Part shown: positions 63,432-64,000 of the stretch, piece after piece
Numbering within the stretch: the first letter of the stretch is position 1
Layout: every line of letters begins with the position of its first letter
Source of the DNA: Aurantiochytrium sp. KH105
Lineage: Eukaryota; Sar; Bigyra; Thraustochytrida; Thraustochytriidae
Reading direction: 5' to 3'
DNA length: 64,000 bases
Assembly (NCBI GenBank): GCA_003116975.1
Contig: BGKB01000026.1
Coordinates: 620,001 to 684,000, forward strand
The notes under the pieces: model-generated
What the model was told of the DNA's origin: nothing
What the model saw: only the letters and a program-made list of their open reading frames with translations
Databases searched by the model: none
Made by a program: the position numbers and the translations under genes

Positions 63432-64000
63432 TTACTTGTGCTTGAAGGTGGGGTCGCGCTTTTCGACAAAAGCAGTCATGCCCTCGAGGCGATCTTCCGT
63501 GGAGAAGGTGCTGTGGAAGATGCGGCGCTCAAAGCGGCAGCCCTCCTCGAGCGACATTTCGTACGAGGCGTTGACGGCTTCCTTGGCCATCTGCACAATC
63601 GGCTTGGAGAAGCTGGAGATTTGGCGGGCCATCTTGAGAGCTTCGTCGACAAGATCCTCGACAGGGTAAATGCGCGCCACGAGACCCTTGGCCTCGGCCT
63701 CCTGCGCAGACATCATGTTGCCCGTGAGGACAAGCTCCATGGCCTTCGACTTGCCAACGGCGCGGATGAGACGTTGCGTGCCTCCGCAACCGGGGATGGT
63801 GCCGAGCTTGATCTCCGGCTGGCCGAACTTGGCCTTCTCACCGGCGAGAATGATGTCACAGAGCATCGCCAGCTCGCAGCCGCCGCCCAGCGCGAACCCG
63901 TTCACAGCAGCGATGGTGGGCGTCTGAATTTTGGACAAGTTCGCCCAGTTTGCAAACATGTTGGTCGTGTACGCATTAATGTATTCCTTGGACTGCATCT
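63432..64000 (-). CDS. ECHS1: Mitochondrial-type short-chain enoyl-CoA hydratase, 3' part
   Basis: About 189 codons of a crotonase-family enzyme that runs off the right end of the window, so the N-terminus and presequence are missing. It matches ECHS1: [20 protein letters not shown] and [20 protein letters not shown] contain both catalytic glutamates (in GGCE and QPEI), and the tail [15 protein letters not shown] matches the animal end [15 protein letters not shown]. The enzyme hydrates trans-2-enoyl-CoA to 3-hydroxyacyl-CoA in mitochondrial beta-oxidation and in valine breakdown. It is tail-to-tail with the DJ-1-like gene. Confidence 0.94.
   Translation of the reverse strand, partial: MQSKEYINAYTTNMFANWANLSKIQTPTIAAVNGFALGGGCELAMLCDIILAGEKAKFGQPEIKLGTIPGCGGTQRLIRAVGKSKAMELVLTGNMMSAQEAEAKGLVARIYPVEDLVDEALKMARQISSFSKPIVQMAKEAVNASYEMSLEEGCRFERRIFHSTFSTEDRLEGMTAFVEKRDPTFKHK

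Overview
The window is nuclear DNA of a GC-rich, gene-dense, intron-poor eukaryotic microbe. There are no operons or Shine-Dalgarno-led genes. Nearly all genes are eukaryotic housekeeping, endomembrane, signalling or flagellar types (RER1, epsilon-COP, SERINC, TB2/DP1/HVA22, NKAP, PAXBP1/GCFC, SPAG7-like, ECHS1, WDR54, FAM221). Four genes can be modelled with short GT-AG introns of 69-183 bases. Flagellar-type genes, a plant-like 7TM-RGS receptor, a CD36-family protein and a monomeric B12-type ribonucleotide reductase would suit a flagellated heterotrophic stramenopile such as a thraustochytrid. That lineage call is an inference from gene content, not a measurement.

Layout. 1-8.0 kb: Rieske protein, WW/R3H SPAG7-like protein, HVA22-like ER shaper, WW-fused beta-1,4-galactosyltransferase-like enzyme, RER1 and epsilon-COP; the last four belong to or act on the endomembrane system. 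8.0-17 kb: a long promoter region with a diverged repeat, a two-domain fatty acyl reductase whose first domain looks catalytically degenerate, a PAXBP1/GCFC splicing factor and a class II ribonucleotide reductase. 17-30 kb: SERINC, an aminoadipate/kynurenine-type aminotransferase, an unrecognised two-exon membrane protein, an MFSD1-like lysosomal transporter, an EFCAB10-like protein and a KDEL-ended ER DnaJ protein. 30-41.6 kb: cytochrome b561, a short coiled protein, a head-to-head pair of ankyrin-like genes, a CD36-family protein with extra membrane spans, an assembly gap of 98 Ns, a leucine-rich-repeat protein and an EamA transporter. 41.6-57 kb: a MEK-like kinase, a 7TM-RGS protein, a possible two-exon microprotein, two unrecognised proteins, and a run of flagellar-type genes (WDR54 and FAM221 sharing one promoter region, then a giant EF-hand/WD40 protein). 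57-64 kb: a disordered protein with a degenerate WW module, NKAP 66 bases behind it, a tandem DJ-1/PfpI protein and the 3' part of ECHS1, which runs off the window.

Genes mostly alternate strand, giving head-to-head pairs with shared GC-rich, microsatellite-bearing promoters and tail-to-tail pairs as close as 80 bases. No tRNA, rRNA, CRISPR array, recognisable virus copy or intact transposon was seen. The most unusual items are the WW-galactosyltransferase fusion without a membrane anchor, the reductase with a substituted first domain, the CD36 protein with extra C-terminal spans, tandem duplications that copy stop codons, and a recurring TAGGCCTA palindrome in promoter regions.
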